Assembly: GCA_921293015.1 (NCBI GenBank)
Contig: OV121082.1
Span: forward strand, 46,954,971 to 47,018,970
DNA length: 64,000 nt
Direction of reading: 5' to 3'
DNA from: Phorcus lineatus
Taxonomy: Eukaryota > Mollusca > Gastropoda > Trochida > Trochidae
The position numbers were made by a program, and so were the translations under genes. Shown in pieces: positions 37,272 to 50,099 of the stretch; position 1 is the stretch's first letter, and every line of letters starts with the position of its first letter. The notes below the pieces were generated by a model. It was not told where the DNA came from, did not search any database, and saw only the letters and a program-made list of their open reading frames with translations.

Positions 37272-38036
37272 TACCAGCATGACATTCATCTTACACACTA
37301 CAAATCAGCATGATATCTATCTTACATACAATATATCAGCATGACTTCCATTTTACACACTACAAATCAGCATGACATCTATCTTACATACAATACATCA
37401 GCATGACATCCATCTTACACACTACAAATCAGCATGACATCCATCTTACATACAATATATCAGCATGACATCCATCTTACACACTACAAATCAGCATGAC
37501 ATCAATATTACATACAATATATCAGCATGACATCCATCTTACACACTACAAATCAGCATGACATCCATCTTACATACAATACATCAGCATGACATCCATC
37601 TTACACATTACAAATCAGCATGATATTTATCTTACATACAATACATCAGCATGCCATCCATCTTACACACTAAAAAGCAGCATGACATCCATCTTACACA
37701 CTAAAAAGCAGCATGGTATCTATTTTACATACATCAGCATGACATCCATCTTACACACTACAAATCAGCATGATATCTATCTTACATACAAACATCAGCA
37801 TGACATCCATCTGACACACTAAAAATCAGCATGACATCCATCTTACATACAATACATCAGCATGACATCCATCTTACACACTACAAATCAGCATGATATC
37901 TATCTTACATACAAACATCAGCATGACATCCATCTGACACACTAAAAATCAGCATGACATCCATCTTACATACAATACATCAGCATGACATCCATCTTAC
38001 ATACAATACATCAGCATGACATCCATCTTACATATA
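37272..38036. repeat. 31-bp minisatellite with alternating variants, about 24 units
   Basis: ATCAGCATGACATCCATCTT recurs every 31 bp (for example 37397, 37428, 37459). Units alternate between an ACACACTACAA ending and an ACATACAATAC ending, giving a 62-bp higher-order period over much of the array. A few units are shortened. The 78-codon frame across it is a repeat artefact, since 31 is not a multiple of three. Confidence 0.95.
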
Positions 38037-40684
38037 ACATAAAATAAAGAGATAACTTCATCATCAATCCTCACAGAGTGGAATAACAGCTGATAGAATT
38101 CCTTTACATGCAAAACTTAATATTTACATGAAAAGTTATGTAATAGATAAAGTATGTTTGCTGGCCTCTTATAATGGTACTCTACATAGAGTTATCACAT
38201 CTTCATCAGATACCATAGGTTGATACAAAACCTAGAACATCACACCTGAAACATACCTGTAAGCAAAGTTGCTATCATTCCATGAAAGGCAGCAAGGTTC
38301 TATTTATTCATTTATCCGGTATGGTTGAACAAAGCATTATCCCGCAGCAGATGATACTCATAAAAACAAAATATGATCTATAAATCCTCTATATTGTAGC
38401 AATGACAGAGGAAATTAGCAACAGCAGTAAAGTAATTACCCAAGAAAATCTAAAAATAAAATACAACTAATATTATAATGTTAATTGGTTAATTTTGTTT
38501 CTAATTTTGAATGCTGACAGTTCATACATCAACAGTAAAGTGAAAATGTATGGTCATATCACATCAATTTCCATGACAAAAGAGTAATTTTCCAAGAATG
38601 ATTTGAAAAATGATTATTGAGGAAAGACGTCTGACAAAGCATAGGATGCAACAAATCAACATGTGATCATGTAAAGCCACTCCAGCTGAACTTGAACCCA
38701 GAATAAACTGAACTAAACTAATATATTCAACTACTTACTCCACATGGAATACTTTCATTTTACCTGCCACACAACATCATTGAGATGGAATCCGAATCAT
38801 CATCATATCTTAGATAAAAAGTTTACATTCAAGATGATGTGATTAAAGCAGTAAACCTGATCAAATTTTAACTGTTAAAAGCATACAAAATTGTAATACA
38901 ACTTTCATCTGTGGCACCATTATTGGTTACCAAGGGCCAAATGTTCTGATGCTACATTCTAAAACAGGCCTGTTACAACATTCTTTGGTCATGTGTTGAA
39001 TATGTTGTCTTGAAATTCCAGCTTTTAGCTCACACTTTTGCTCTCATACCCATCACAAAAAGGTTTTCTTTCAAATGTTAATTTCAAGCTCCTGATTATG
39101 GGCTGAAAAGGACTGTTATACATACACCGTTTCAAAACATTTTATTCTTCTTGTATCGAACCGCTTCAATGGGTTATCATTTCATACAATTCTCAAGGGC
39201 GTGTACAAATTTTCTTAATTAAAAAGTCCAGAGATGATTTGTGGAGTGTTCGAAAATCAAGCCCTGGGTGACCGTGGCCATCATGCTATGACTTTTCAAA
39301 ATATTTCACTCAACTTTCTACCATGAAGCTCATGCCTCAAGGAAGAGCGAGAGAAGACAATGAGCAGTTGTAATCAAGACAATTAAACACACCAGCCGGT
39401 CTGTTGTCACTTGCTATCTTTGTTTTGGATAAACAAAACTTGCTGAAGACACATTCCAGTCTAAATACGCAACTGGTTTACTCTAAGGATTCAGAAAGGT
39501 GGATTCTTTCGCTGTTTGGGATACAAACTCTGGCCGAGGCTATGAGGTGAACAAACGACCATATATGAAGCAGACATTTTTATGATATGATGGCATGAGT
39601 AGAGTTACTGACAGAAAAAGTGTTGATGGAATGGAAAAAAGTTTTCTGGTGTGTGAAACACTCTGATGTCCTCAAATTTTTAACATAATCAAACCTGGCA
39701 GTATCAATAACCTAAGAAACCAAGCAAACGACCGGTGTTGATAGGTCAGAGTAATTGGAAAGCAAAAATTCATAAATAAATCCATATGCATTTTTTTAAT
39801 GTATCAAAGTACTTAATTCAGGAAGTATCAAAGTCATTATAGTCTCATCTTGAATTACAGGACGATATCATGTATCATCTAAATGATATCAGAGATTTCT
39901 TGTTGTCATATAAACTCAAATGATTAATTGGACCAACAACAAAAAATAGAAACAACAATTATTAAAACATTATTATAATATTTGTTAGATTGAACTTAAA
40001 GATCCGTTGATATTAGATGATTCATGAAAAGAAAATACATCAATATATATATCAACTTTCAAAACAAAACTCACAAATTTCATCAAGGCAAGCTGTCCAA
40101 CATCTTGTGAGTGTGTGTGCCTGCCCATCCTGAGAACCCTCTTCACTTCGACAGACTCAGCCAACTCACAGCAGGGAGGGGGTTAAACCAGAAACCCACC
40201 CATATGTCTTCAACTGCTGGATTAGAGTATGTGGTTGTAAATGTAGCAAGAGAGGATCAGTATATCGAAACTGCTTTTAATCTGTTTCTATCCTCATGTG
40301 TTGCTGGTCCTCATTTACTTATCTCTCTTCCCCCCTGGTCAGTTTGAGGTTGACGGGGCAATTTCATTGTCCGGCATCCTATTACTGATCTTTTGTGCCA
40401 CTGAATTCAGTGATTCAATCTTTACGTAGCAGGCAAATGGTCAATGCAGATGGATCCACTTTAACCTATGAATTCCTAGATTCAGCACCTCCAGCAGCCC
40501 ACAGCAGTTGCAGTGTTAACTCTTCAAGTCGATGTTGCTCACCGCTTCAATTATCATTCCACTGGTTCCTCCTAAGCAGGTCTGTAAGCTTGATCAACTT
40601 GTAGAGGGTGCCTTTGTCCACTTTAACTTGTCAAATAACTTCAGCAAATTCAGGAGCATCAAGCATGTGAACAGTTAACCTTAC
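38037..40684. other. No gene recognised; possible intron
   Basis: No coding-like segment stands out to me. The part from 40089 to 40620 is richer in G+C, but its frames on both strands are interrupted. It lies downstream of the candidate minus-strand exon at 40685-40833, so it may be its intron or 3' UTR. Confidence 0.4.
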
Positions 40685-40833
40685 CAGTCAAGACTACCTG
40701 TGCTTCTAACCATGTAGCTCAAGGTTGAGATGGAGGGGTCAGAACACATGGTCACCACTCCATGGGAGGCCTGGAGGGGGACACTTGGGGGGACTTGTAA
40801 AGTCGATGGGGAGAGGTTAGCTTGATCTCCGAT
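40685..40833 (-). CDS. Candidate internal or last coding exon of an unidentified gene
   Basis: On the minus strand TGTTTTTGTTTCAG (AG at 40834-40835) precedes ATCGGAGATC. From there one frame stays open for 49 codons, rich in Ser, Pro and Thr, beginning IGDQANLSPSTLQ and later MCSDPSISTLSYMVRS. The G+C content is clearly higher than in the surrounding DNA. The 3' end is ambiguous: CTTGACTG before GTAAGG is a good donor, an alternative CAG/GTAG donor ends the exon at 40698, and without splicing the frame stops at TGG-TAA immediately after. I do not recognise the protein family. A second frame is open for only 26 codons and the third closes at once. It could be an exon of a gene mostly outside this window or of one with exons I missed. 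Confidence 0.45.
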
Positions 40834-42339
40834 CTGAAACAAAAACATTGTTGATGGTACACTCTAAACAATGAGATGTTATCAGTAATTTAGTGTCAGA
40901 CACTTAAACAAAGAGATGTTTTGTATAGATTAACTTCTAAACAGTTCTGTCAGAGTGTTATCAATTTCCAATGCAATATATTAAGTTAGAAAAAAGTATA
41001 TTTTTATGAACTTTTAATTCATTTCATTGTTAGTGTGAATAAGTTTGAGAAATAGTTTGACCTAGACCCTGATATTGGGAAAATGGTGAAAAAAAATAGA
41101 TTTGTAGATGCATGTACACAAACATAAAGTATTAAAATATTATGACAGTTACCATAGAAACACAGGATTTGATTAAGGATCTCTTCCGAATGAAAACAAA
41201 TAAAAGCTGCTAAGAGCTGATTGCTCCAATCATACATGACTTATCATTGTGAACTGCCAGTTCACAACATGCAATCTCTCTTAGATTACTGTAAACACAA
41301 TGTTATCCGCATTTTCTGAGTACGGACAAGTCAATAAAAATTAACTCAATGGCAATTTTTCACAACTTTCCTTGATAATTTGACATGAATAGTATTGAAA
41401 ACAACATAAGCATGTAAAAACTTACAGATTGCATTTCAAAGATCAGAAAGTCATCCATATTTGTAGCCTTGATATGTTTGTAACATTCTCATATTTCAAT
41501 TAATTCACTTTCTGTGACCTATCAAATCAGCAAAATATATAAAGATAAAAACCAATCCTTAAAAGAATAACAAAAATAGGAAATATATACACTTGAACAT
41601 GCTTATTATCATATAAATAATTTCCTTTACTTTCCAAACGGATAAACATAATCAGAAAATGTCTCGAGAATGAAAGAATTGTTCACAACTCTATTCTATG
41701 ACATATATACATATGTTCCATACAAGATAAACTTGATATTTATAAATATTTTATGGATATACTTCTCAGGAAACTCCCAGCTTTTGAAGATGAGATCCCA
41801 CCCAGAATTAAGTGTACACACCACGATATGTTAATGGAACCGATACCAGAGAGGAAAATATATCATCTAGACTTACAAGTTCTCCAAAATGAAACAAATA
41901 TGTCTGGAGTTTTGAATACAGCATGAACATGTACTGGGACTTGATATCAGAAGGGTTCACAAAGACTAATAACTAACTACAACAAAAACGGCCTTACATT
42001 TGATCACGGCATGAGTATGCAACATGATTTGATATAAACTTTAATCAACAAAGTTAAACGATAAGAAGCACTAATATTAATTTAAAACAACATATTCAGA
42101 TTATAAATTTAGACAGCTGACATAACTTGTGAAATAAAATAGGCATAAGGGTTTTGATTTTCATTAAAAACTAATGATTGTTATTTGGCATTTTTGGATA
42201 AATGTGTAAGACATTTTTATCAAATATCATCACAATTGGCGTTTTGACACGTGTGAAATCCAAATAAGTTATCATCAAAATCACAGAGTGTCGCTTTAAG
42301 ATGATAGAGGTAGTTTACATCTGACTAGCGATCCACTTA
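40834..42339. other. No gene recognised; possible intron
   Basis: AT-rich DNA following the acceptor of the candidate exon. No further exon-like stretch is evident. Confidence 0.45.
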
Positions 42340-43235
42340 TCTTTGATGATTAGACTTGAACCCACAAACACAGTCATCATGGTTCAAAATACCAATAGTT
42401 AAGAGACTGGAATACAGCCTACATTTATCTCTGACTGTTTGGACTTGAACCCACACATATTGTCGTCATGGTTCAGAAGGTCTATAATAAGATACTATGA
42501 AACAGTCTCAAAGATTCCAATAGTTCACTAATTGGTGACTGAAATAAAGCCAACATTTGACCAGGGATATGTTTAAAGAGCCACTCCGTGAGTTGTTGGA
42601 GTCACATATGCCAAACTTAACCAATGCTGTCATTTGATCGCGAAGTATCGACTGTTACCAAAAAGACACATTTTAAAGCTTATTGTTTTTTTTACAGTGA
42701 CAATATTAAGGTAGAACGTCGCAATTATGATCGAAAACCGGACAGTGGCGCGCGTCAAATAGTCAAACGTAATTTTGGAGACTTATCTAAAACAGCCAGG
42801 AGGGCAGTTAGAAGTTGATAGTGTTTGTTAGGTTATATAACTAGTATCCATGTATATTGGACGTAATATCCACACCTCTGTGCATTTATAAGGCTGTTTA
42901 TAGATTTTCATGGAAAACCAGTATTTGTCATATATATGTCTTTTGGACATGAAAAGTTAAGATGTTTTGATTTGATATTAGCAAGTACGACATTTAGGGC
43001 CGTATCAAAGGTAAATAATATGTAATGAAAATCACGGAATGGCTCTTTAAATCTGCCGTGTAGGGACTTGAACCCACACATGCAGTCAACATTTTTCAGA
43101 AGATCTATAGGGATTCTAATTGCCCGCTTATCTGTGATAGTACAGAATACAAATAGTAAGGAGACCACAAACAAGTCTACATCTGACCAGGGATACGTTT
43201 ATCTGTGATGTTTAGACTTGAACCCACACATGCAG
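42340..43235 (-). repeat. Degenerate tandem repeat carrying a Pol III B-box-like motif, split by a MITE
   Basis: The phrase GACTTGAACCCACA recurs at 42353, 42442, 43065 and 43215, accompanied by ATCTGACCAGGGATA.G, TTATCTGTGATG, and GTCATCATGGTTCA-type blocks. On the minus strand it reads TGTGGGTTCAAGTC, close to the tRNA/SINE B box GGTTCGANTCC. After removing the MITE at 42572-43051 the unit spacing is roughly 90-150 bp. I see no A box, so this may be an amplified SINE fragment. Confidence 0.55.
42572..43051. mobile_element. 480-bp MITE with 20-bp terminal inverted repeats and TTAA at both ends
   Basis: The ends read TTTAAAGAGCCAYTCCGTGA inward from both sides with one mismatch. TTAA sits at 42573-42576 and 43046-43049, compatible with piggyBac-type TTAA duplication. 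A related repeat unit about 150 bp further on lacks the insert and reads GGATACGTTTATCTG where the occupied site reads GGATATGTTTA...TTTAAATCTG, which gives an approximate empty site. The internal 64-codon frame has no recognisable domain and no transposase is present. Confidence 0.75.
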
Positions 43236-43590
43236 ACAACATGGTTCTGTATACACAAAGACAGCAGTTGTCAGAGAGCTGTTTACCATTATCTGGAATC
43301 ACAGGAACCATCAAAGTGACAGTTGCACTCATGGAGAAGGCTTGGCTCATAAGTTGCTGAGAAACCAAAAGACCATGAGTATAAACAATGGCTAAACAAG
43401 TTTCAAACTGGTGTGGCTGATTAGGTTTTTGTAAATTTGGAAAATACAATTTTTAATGTAGAAACAAACAGTCAAGACAGCTAGATTATTATTGCATCAA
43501 TAATTTGTTTCTTCAAATGGCAGGAAATTCAGTTAACATATTACTAAGAAATTGAGAATTCATGAAACTAAAATGAACTTGAAGAACACA
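43236..43590. other. No gene recognised
   Basis: A 90-codon minus frame overlaps here but has no recognisable domain and begins in repeat-derived sequence. Confidence 0.45.
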
Positions 43591-44041
43591 CCATTTAAAT
43601 CATGAACGCCGCCACATTTTAATCATGTCATTTTTATTCATGAATGTCACCATTTTAATCATAAATGTCACCACATAAATCATCAACATCACCAGAATAT
43701 TCATGAACATCATCACTTTAATCATGAATGTCACCACTTAAATTATAAACATCACCACTTTAATCATGAATGTCACCACTTTAATCATGAATGTCACCAC
43801 TTAAACCATGAACATCACCAGATTATTCATGAACATCACCACTTTAATCATGAATGTCACCACTTTAATGATTAACATAACCACTTTATTCATGAACATC
43901 ACTGCTTTAATCATGGATAACACTGTTTTAATCATGAATGTCTCTGCTTTAATCATGGACTACACCGTTTAAATCATGAATGTCTCTGCTTTAATCATGG
44001 ACGACACCATATTAATCATGGATGTCTCCGCTTTAACAATG
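43591..44041. repeat. 21-bp minisatellite, about 21 units
   Basis: ACTTTAATCATGAATGTCACC recurs with a 21-bp period and frequent substitutions (CATGAACATCACC, CATGGATGTCTCC). Divergence rises toward both ends. Although 21 is divisible by three, TAA occurs in many units and no long frame results. Confidence 0.9.
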
Positions 44042-47000
44042 ATGTCAGAATGTCAAGTGCCTCATGAAACATAATAACTTTTAAACACAGCCCCATTCAA
44101 ACCCTTCCTGGTCAGTAGGGAACCATCATGCCTGCTGAACATTCTTCTGAACAAGAACAATATTAACTAATAGGCTAATCCACGTCAAAACATCGAGCAA
44201 CTTCCTGGGCAACCAATATCTGGCTGAAATGCCATGAATTTTAAAACAGCCGATGATGTGACCTGACCCCACCCGATTCATTGTCAACTACAAGAAGTGT
44301 ACTCGCTGTGACCCAGTGTTGCACTCTGGGAACACCACCAGTGGAAGTAAGTGGCAGACCTTCAGACGTTGTGAGTCTATTCATAGAAAGTTCTTTTTGT
44401 CTCAGACATATGTGTCAGACTGAGATATTTAGCTCAATGATAGCATATAATTACCTGTACATCCTGTGTAAGAAGTATATGGATAACAATTTTCTTATTC
44501 CAATAGAAGTCACAACAATCTTGAATTGAAACAATCTTGAATCATCACCAGTTTCCCCGAAGGTAATGTTGGAACGTTATATTTATTCTATTTGCAAGAC
44601 ATTTCTAACAAAGAATCTATTTGGTTTGTCTGTATCAGACTCAGATTATAGAAACAACTTCCAAGAGTATTTGGCATTGCTCTTTTAGTGCAACTTGTTG
44701 AAAAAAGCTTCAGTCAAAAAATCATTTTGCAATCTGGTCAAGTGAAACTTTTAACGAAGAAGGTGACTAAACTAAAATAGGTCTTTGCTTTGAGTAAACT
44801 ATCAAATAATAGGTTCACTCACTCAATTACAATGTTTCTATTCACAACAACTGTAACTTTTAACATTTAGCAAGTGACCAAACCAAGATTTTTCCCTTTG
44901 TCAGCAAATAAAACTTGGAATGTAGAGGCTAATGGTTTGGAATTAATTGATTCGGCAGAAGTGTTAGTACATAAAGAAGACATGGTTTTTGTGGATAATC
45001 AATTTATTGCAATCATTTTCAAGAAAGTTTATCCAAATTCCTATCATTTGTCTTTAATGACTAATATGAGAACCTTTTTGAGTGATGTACATTGGCGGCA
45101 ATGGTGTGAAATGGCGAAATCTGTTTCTTGTATCTCAAAAAACCTTTTGGGAATCAAAACTTTCACAGTTTTTGTACGATACCAAACTATATGACAATGG
45201 TAGGTCACAATAACTATCATTATCACAATAGTAGATTGCAATAGTTTACAGCTACCACAATAGTACAATTAGATCAGGACTCACCCTTTTCTGATCAAAT
45301 TTAAACATGTTAATTACGAGCACAACAGTTTTCTACTAATGGAGCCATCAGAGGTTTCAGTTTTATTTATACGAGTTTCTCTCCATAGCAAGGAACCTGT
45401 CTGAAAGAGGTATTCTACTCATTTGCTGAGACTAATCATGTATTTCCAAAATTCCTGGGCAGTCACAGCCATTCTTCCACTCACCCATTGCCTGTACTTG
45501 TTCAACAATGTGACAATTCATGCTTAACATGAGAATGTTACTTGCAAAACTCATTGATAGTTGATTTTTCAGACCAGTACACTTACGGAAAAAGATAAGC
45601 CAGTGGACTCCTTTTATACAGTCTTCACAAGTTCCCCCACAAGGCAATGACTCGCACATTCTCCATCACTGGGTAATTCTTACCTTGCAGCCAAGCGCTT
45701 AAACTCGTGCTTTGAGTGCAGCGCCCTCTTTGGCAAAAATTCTAATAATATTTCTCATTGGACTATGGTGAATTGTTGCACCAGTTTCGAGAGTTAGCAC
45801 ATAAATGTTGCAAGGCCTACATTAGACAGGTATTCAGGCCGATGCCATGCGAGGGAAAGGTGACTATTCACTTCCTGAGCACAATATATGTGAGGAAAAT
45901 TTAAATGTTTATTATAATTATTGTGGTACTACTGCTCCAGATTGACACCTCAGTTTTATTACGTAACTAAATGACTTGTGTTGATTTGAGTTACTTAGGT
46001 CATCTTAGAAGAAGAGATTTATACAGTTTTGAACTGATGAATACAATATGCATAGATCTTAAAATGAAGTTTCCAAAGGCTTAAGATGTGTAACAAACAA
46101 ACAAAACCTGTTCACCAGATGCAGTTTACTTGGCACATTTTATAAATATTTGTCAACTACCACCATCATGTAATTGTTACAACTTTCAACTGTAAATAAT
46201 GTGTTGTTATTTGAACAAAATCAACAGCCATAATAATTCAAAAACCTGTTGCCCTTACATTAGGAAGTGAATATTCATTTTATATCTCGTGACATTTCGT
46301 TTGAACCAAATGACATTTCATAACACTTCTGAAAACATTTCTTACATATCTATGCAGCGAAGTTCAGGAATACTCGACCAATATTCGTGGAATGCCTCTG
46401 GTTAGGTCACAATGAGCACAAGAATTTCTCACCACTTTGATCATATAACACCCATCTTGTCTCTCATCGTAACCCTACTACACACGTATCCCCTCGAGAA
46501 AACAATAGGTCATCAGACCTCTTCATGGCAGCCAAGACACATCGGATGTGCGTCAGTGTGCGTCAACATCTGCGTTTATCAGATCAGGTGTGATGAGAAA
46601 TGTCAGGACATCCTAATACAGAGAACTAGAAGTGATGATTCAACATAATCTTAACTCTTCTTGGTTCACCTTGTTCCTACAGCTTGTACTGGAATTATAG
46701 TTGTATTGCATCGTTCCGTCTCAATAAGGGAGTTATGTTGAATTCATTTCATGAATAACACTTGATCTAAGAATGTCATTCTGCAGAATATTCAACTTTT
46801 TTGCTTTATCTTTACTGATCATATCAATTCCTATTTTATCGGCACAATGCTGCTATACTCATTCAAGGCCTGTTTGATTCCAAACCTGAGGGCAACAAAA
46901 TATAAAATGTGATGAGTTTGTATAATTTCAATCTCCCTGTAAATTTCACATTTCATATGTTTTTTATGTTTTAGATGAATGCCTTTTGGGGGCTGGGTGA

Positions 47001-47748
47001 GATAAAAAAAAATCTCACAGAACACTAAAACTGGAAGTGATGATTTGACATATTCTTTATTTCCTTGATGTTTACGGCAATGCATTTGGTCTTTCTTCAA
47101 GAAGTTTTCTTGTCCATTAGTTGTTTGGATTTATTTGGGAACTGACACTTCAAAGACAATTGAATAATGGCTCCATACATAAATCAATTATCGATAATAA
47201 TTCTTTACACAATTCTTTACTTGTTAATTACTTCATACTGTTCATAAAAAAACAGATTCTTCAACATACTAAAAATTGATTACTAAGAGAATACCTTGCT
47301 TGATGCTTGAAAATATTCCATCATATTAATTTACAGATGAAGTATTTTCATAATCAAATAATTGATTGTTAATTGACAAAAGTTTGATATACCGTTAAAT
47401 TTATCAACATTAATGATATTATACAAATCTAATTAACTTGTCAGCATCATTGTCCTTTATACAAACCAAAAAAACTATATAAACAGCAGCCAGAAACTAC
47501 CAAGGACAAGCCCAATTTATTCCCAAAGCTACATAAGAGGTTGAACTAATGATCCAATTCTTGAAATCTCCATAACAAGTTCAAATTTGCAACACAAGGG
47601 CAAACAAAAACTGCAGTATATTTTGATGGAACATTACAACTGACAAGCTTTAGAACATGCAGAACCACATGACTTGCATTAACTAAGCCTTGAGATTAAA
47701 ACCACTACAGAAGGAAATGAATATTTCCAATTCTCCACACCTGGTTGT
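44042..47748. other. No gene recognised
   Basis: Several short frames behind splice-like sites occur (near 44270-44350 on plus, 45580-45690 on minus), but none has a recognisable domain or a complete pair of good splice signals. A 106-codon plus frame at 44874-45194 starts at GTG and matches nothing I know. The DNA is otherwise AT-rich. Confidence 0.45.
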
Positions 47749-47970
47749 TAATAATAATAATAATAATAAGTCCATTTGTATGGCGCCAACTCCATACACC
47801 AAGTTTATGCTCATAGCGCTAAAAAAGTCTGAATTTACTCTGACAAGTGGCAATAACACATGGTGGTACATTAGTCCAGGTATGACTCTCGGAAGAGATG
47901 TGTTTTTAGATGCGATTTGAAGACGGAGAGTGTCTTGAGTTCTTTGAGTTCATTTGGCAGTTTGTTAAAA
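47749..47970 (-). mobile_element. 3' end of a non-LTR retrotransposon (LINE), 5'-truncated
   Basis: On the minus strand a short frame reads NKLPNELKELKTLSVFKSHL and then KTHLFRESYLD before TAA (stop at 47871-47873). This is the C-terminal signature of L2/CR1-like LINE ORF2 proteins. It is followed by about 100 nt of 3' UTR with AGCGCTATGAGCATAAACTT and GGCGCCATACAAATG, and then a (TTA)n tail. All upstream parts (endonuclease, reverse transcriptase) are missing, as usual for a 5'-truncated insertion. Confidence 0.8.
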
Positions 47971-49652
47971 CAGATAGTGTATGTATACATGCCATTGTGA
48001 CCTTATCTCGTCACAGTGTCTTACTGTTCATTTGCAACTGTTACAAGTCCGAATTGTACAAGTTTAGGCTATGTATCCTGATTCTCATTCAGTAACTCTA
48101 GATTTTACTGATTTGAAATTATGAGACAAAGATATTAATATTAAGGGAAGTTTTTTTCTCCAAGGGTCACTTTCTTTTGACTTACGATTCGACTAGAATA
48201 GCGTAATTTGAGTGTTGAGTGTGGGGGTGACACTCTACTTGAAATGGCTTAATCCAAGCTATATTTACCTTAAGCCTATAGAGTGAGTAGGTACAACCTC
48301 TGTGTACAAGCTACAAGATACTGCGATGTTGCTTAATCACACTGACTTACTGTCTGGCCACAGGTGAGTGAGGGAACGGTAATAGTAGTAACAACGCTCG
48401 TTAACTTACAAGTAATTACCTGGCAGGTGTTTACGAATATGTCGATGATCCTTCTCATTAACCTCAGACTAGGTCTGGTAAAACATGTTCAAGATCTTGT
48501 TAGCAGCAGTTGAAATAAGAAGATTTGCAAATCTGCCCTCCACAGATGCTTGTTACTTTAGACATCTACAATGGCAACATCAATAATCTAAGCTGAAGTA
48601 AAAAATGTCTTTGATTGACATTCAGATATTTAGTGAATAAACATAAGAGGAACCCATGACAGCCCGTGTAGTAATAATTACCTGACAGATGTTGATAAAA
48701 ATGACAATTTGAAATCTTCATTCTTTAAGTAATAAAACCAAAATATTGACTTTACGACACACAGTGTCGAGTGTGTAGCAAGTCTAGATCACTCAGAGTT
48801 CTTTAATGAAGATGGAGATGCAACAAGTGTCTGGAAACTGTCTGGCTTAAAGAGGAGAAGTAAAGCATGAATTTGATTATTACAAATTAGTATCTGTATT
48901 CGCTTCACTTATATCAATCAATAGAGCCAAAAAAATTGAAAATATACGCTTTAATTCGACTACTAGGAGACCTTTTATACCCCTGTTTTGGATAGCCGCC
49001 TAATGAGACTGGCGAACGCTTACACAAAATCACCGAAGCATGACTCGAAGCCACGCCCAGTGTGTGACGTGCTAGTGGGCAGCTGAAAGCCCAGCCCTTT
49101 GATTTTCTCTGTATTTTTAAGCTAATTCAACAGCAAAATAGAGGCAATAGCATGACCGAAATAATTCCAAAATACGATATATAACGGCTTCGTGATATGA
49201 ACTTTCCCTCTCAGTCGTCTAATCCATCTTAATTAGAATGTGACAATCCTTGGACGCGGTTTTCTTAAGTGGGTTTATATCAAAAAGGTAAAGAACTTGG
49301 TCGGTGAGAGATCCAATTACAATGGGATATCACGTAGTGTTACAACACGTATTTATCGATATGAAGTTATAAATTGTCTCGAAAAAATGAAGGTTTTTGT
49401 AAAAAACGGGAGACAATGTGGAAACTTTTAGTAATGACTATAGAACAAATAATTTTGTTTCACTTCACTTTCATGACAACTTAGTACTTATTGGATTATA
49501 CGTTTGTATTTAACTAACACATATCATATTCTTATCTAGTATAACATCTCACACCGTGTTGCAATATCTTTGTCTTTGAATTTAACATTAAATGACATGA
49601 AAACATACCTGACGCAAGCGTTAGAAACATCGTATGTAATCCTAATGAATGT
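47971..49652. other. No gene recognised
   Basis: No coding signature. The stretch from about 48990 to 49100 is locally GC-richer (CACGCCCAGTGTGTGACGTG), without an open frame or identifiable repeat ends. Confidence 0.45.
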
Positions 49653-50099
49653 TGGGTCCCGTTGTTCACGATGTACTTTTTTAAATGTGTGTCATCGTCC
49701 TTAGAGGTGCATGAGCCAAATCTCCTTCTCTTAATTTATTGGTTGAATATATATTCTACAAGTTCATTGGTTCAAAATGACCGGACGCCGTGACAATAAA
49801 CTAAGTACCAGTCGAATGCCAAGAGTTACGCCATTATGACAGGACATATATTCCGCTTGGCGGGTCCAAGGCGTTAAAATTCAAAAGGTATAATTAGAGA
49901 CCATTAAATCAAGAATTGAAATTGAATGCGATAGGATTACATAACGGCCAGCTGTGTGTCATAAAAAACAAACAAACTAGTTAAACCAATTTGATTGTTG
50001 TGAAAACATTTGGGAGACGTAGTAATTGATGAAAAACTTAAATTCAAGGTTAACCTTAGTGACTTAAGGCTACCTTGGAGTTTTGTGCAACGGGACCCA
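49653..50099. repeat. Possible MITE bounded by TGGGTCCCGTTG inverted ends
   Basis: TGGGTCCCGTTG at the left and CAACGGGACCCA at the right are perfect 12-bp inverted copies 447 bp apart. Inward, the right end continues as CACAAAACTCCAAGGTAGCC on the complementary strand but the left end does not match it. No target duplication is evident. It may be one decayed element or two unrelated solo ends. Confidence 0.4.

Noticed and set aside
37589-37822. 78-codon repetitive frame (MTSILHTTNQHDIY-like)
   Set aside because: It is a read-through of the 31-bp minisatellite. The period is not divisible by three and the frame survives only through unit-length slips.
43591-44041. CRISPR-like regular repeats
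   Set aside because: There are no unique spacers between units. It is a continuous 21-bp minisatellite in eukaryotic DNA.
44259-44425. Plus-strand ~54-codon open stretch containing a GTAAGTGG donor-like sequence
   Set aside because: The upstream acceptor is weak, the frame continues through the donor, and the peptide matches nothing I recognise.
45432-45690. Cys-rich minus frame (MCESLPCGGTCEDC) with GTAAGT and GTAAGA donor-like sites and a TATAAAAG
   Set aside because: The cysteine spacing is not that of an EGF or other module I know. No acceptor with a good pyrimidine tract precedes it, and the TATA-like and donor-like sites are mutually incompatible.
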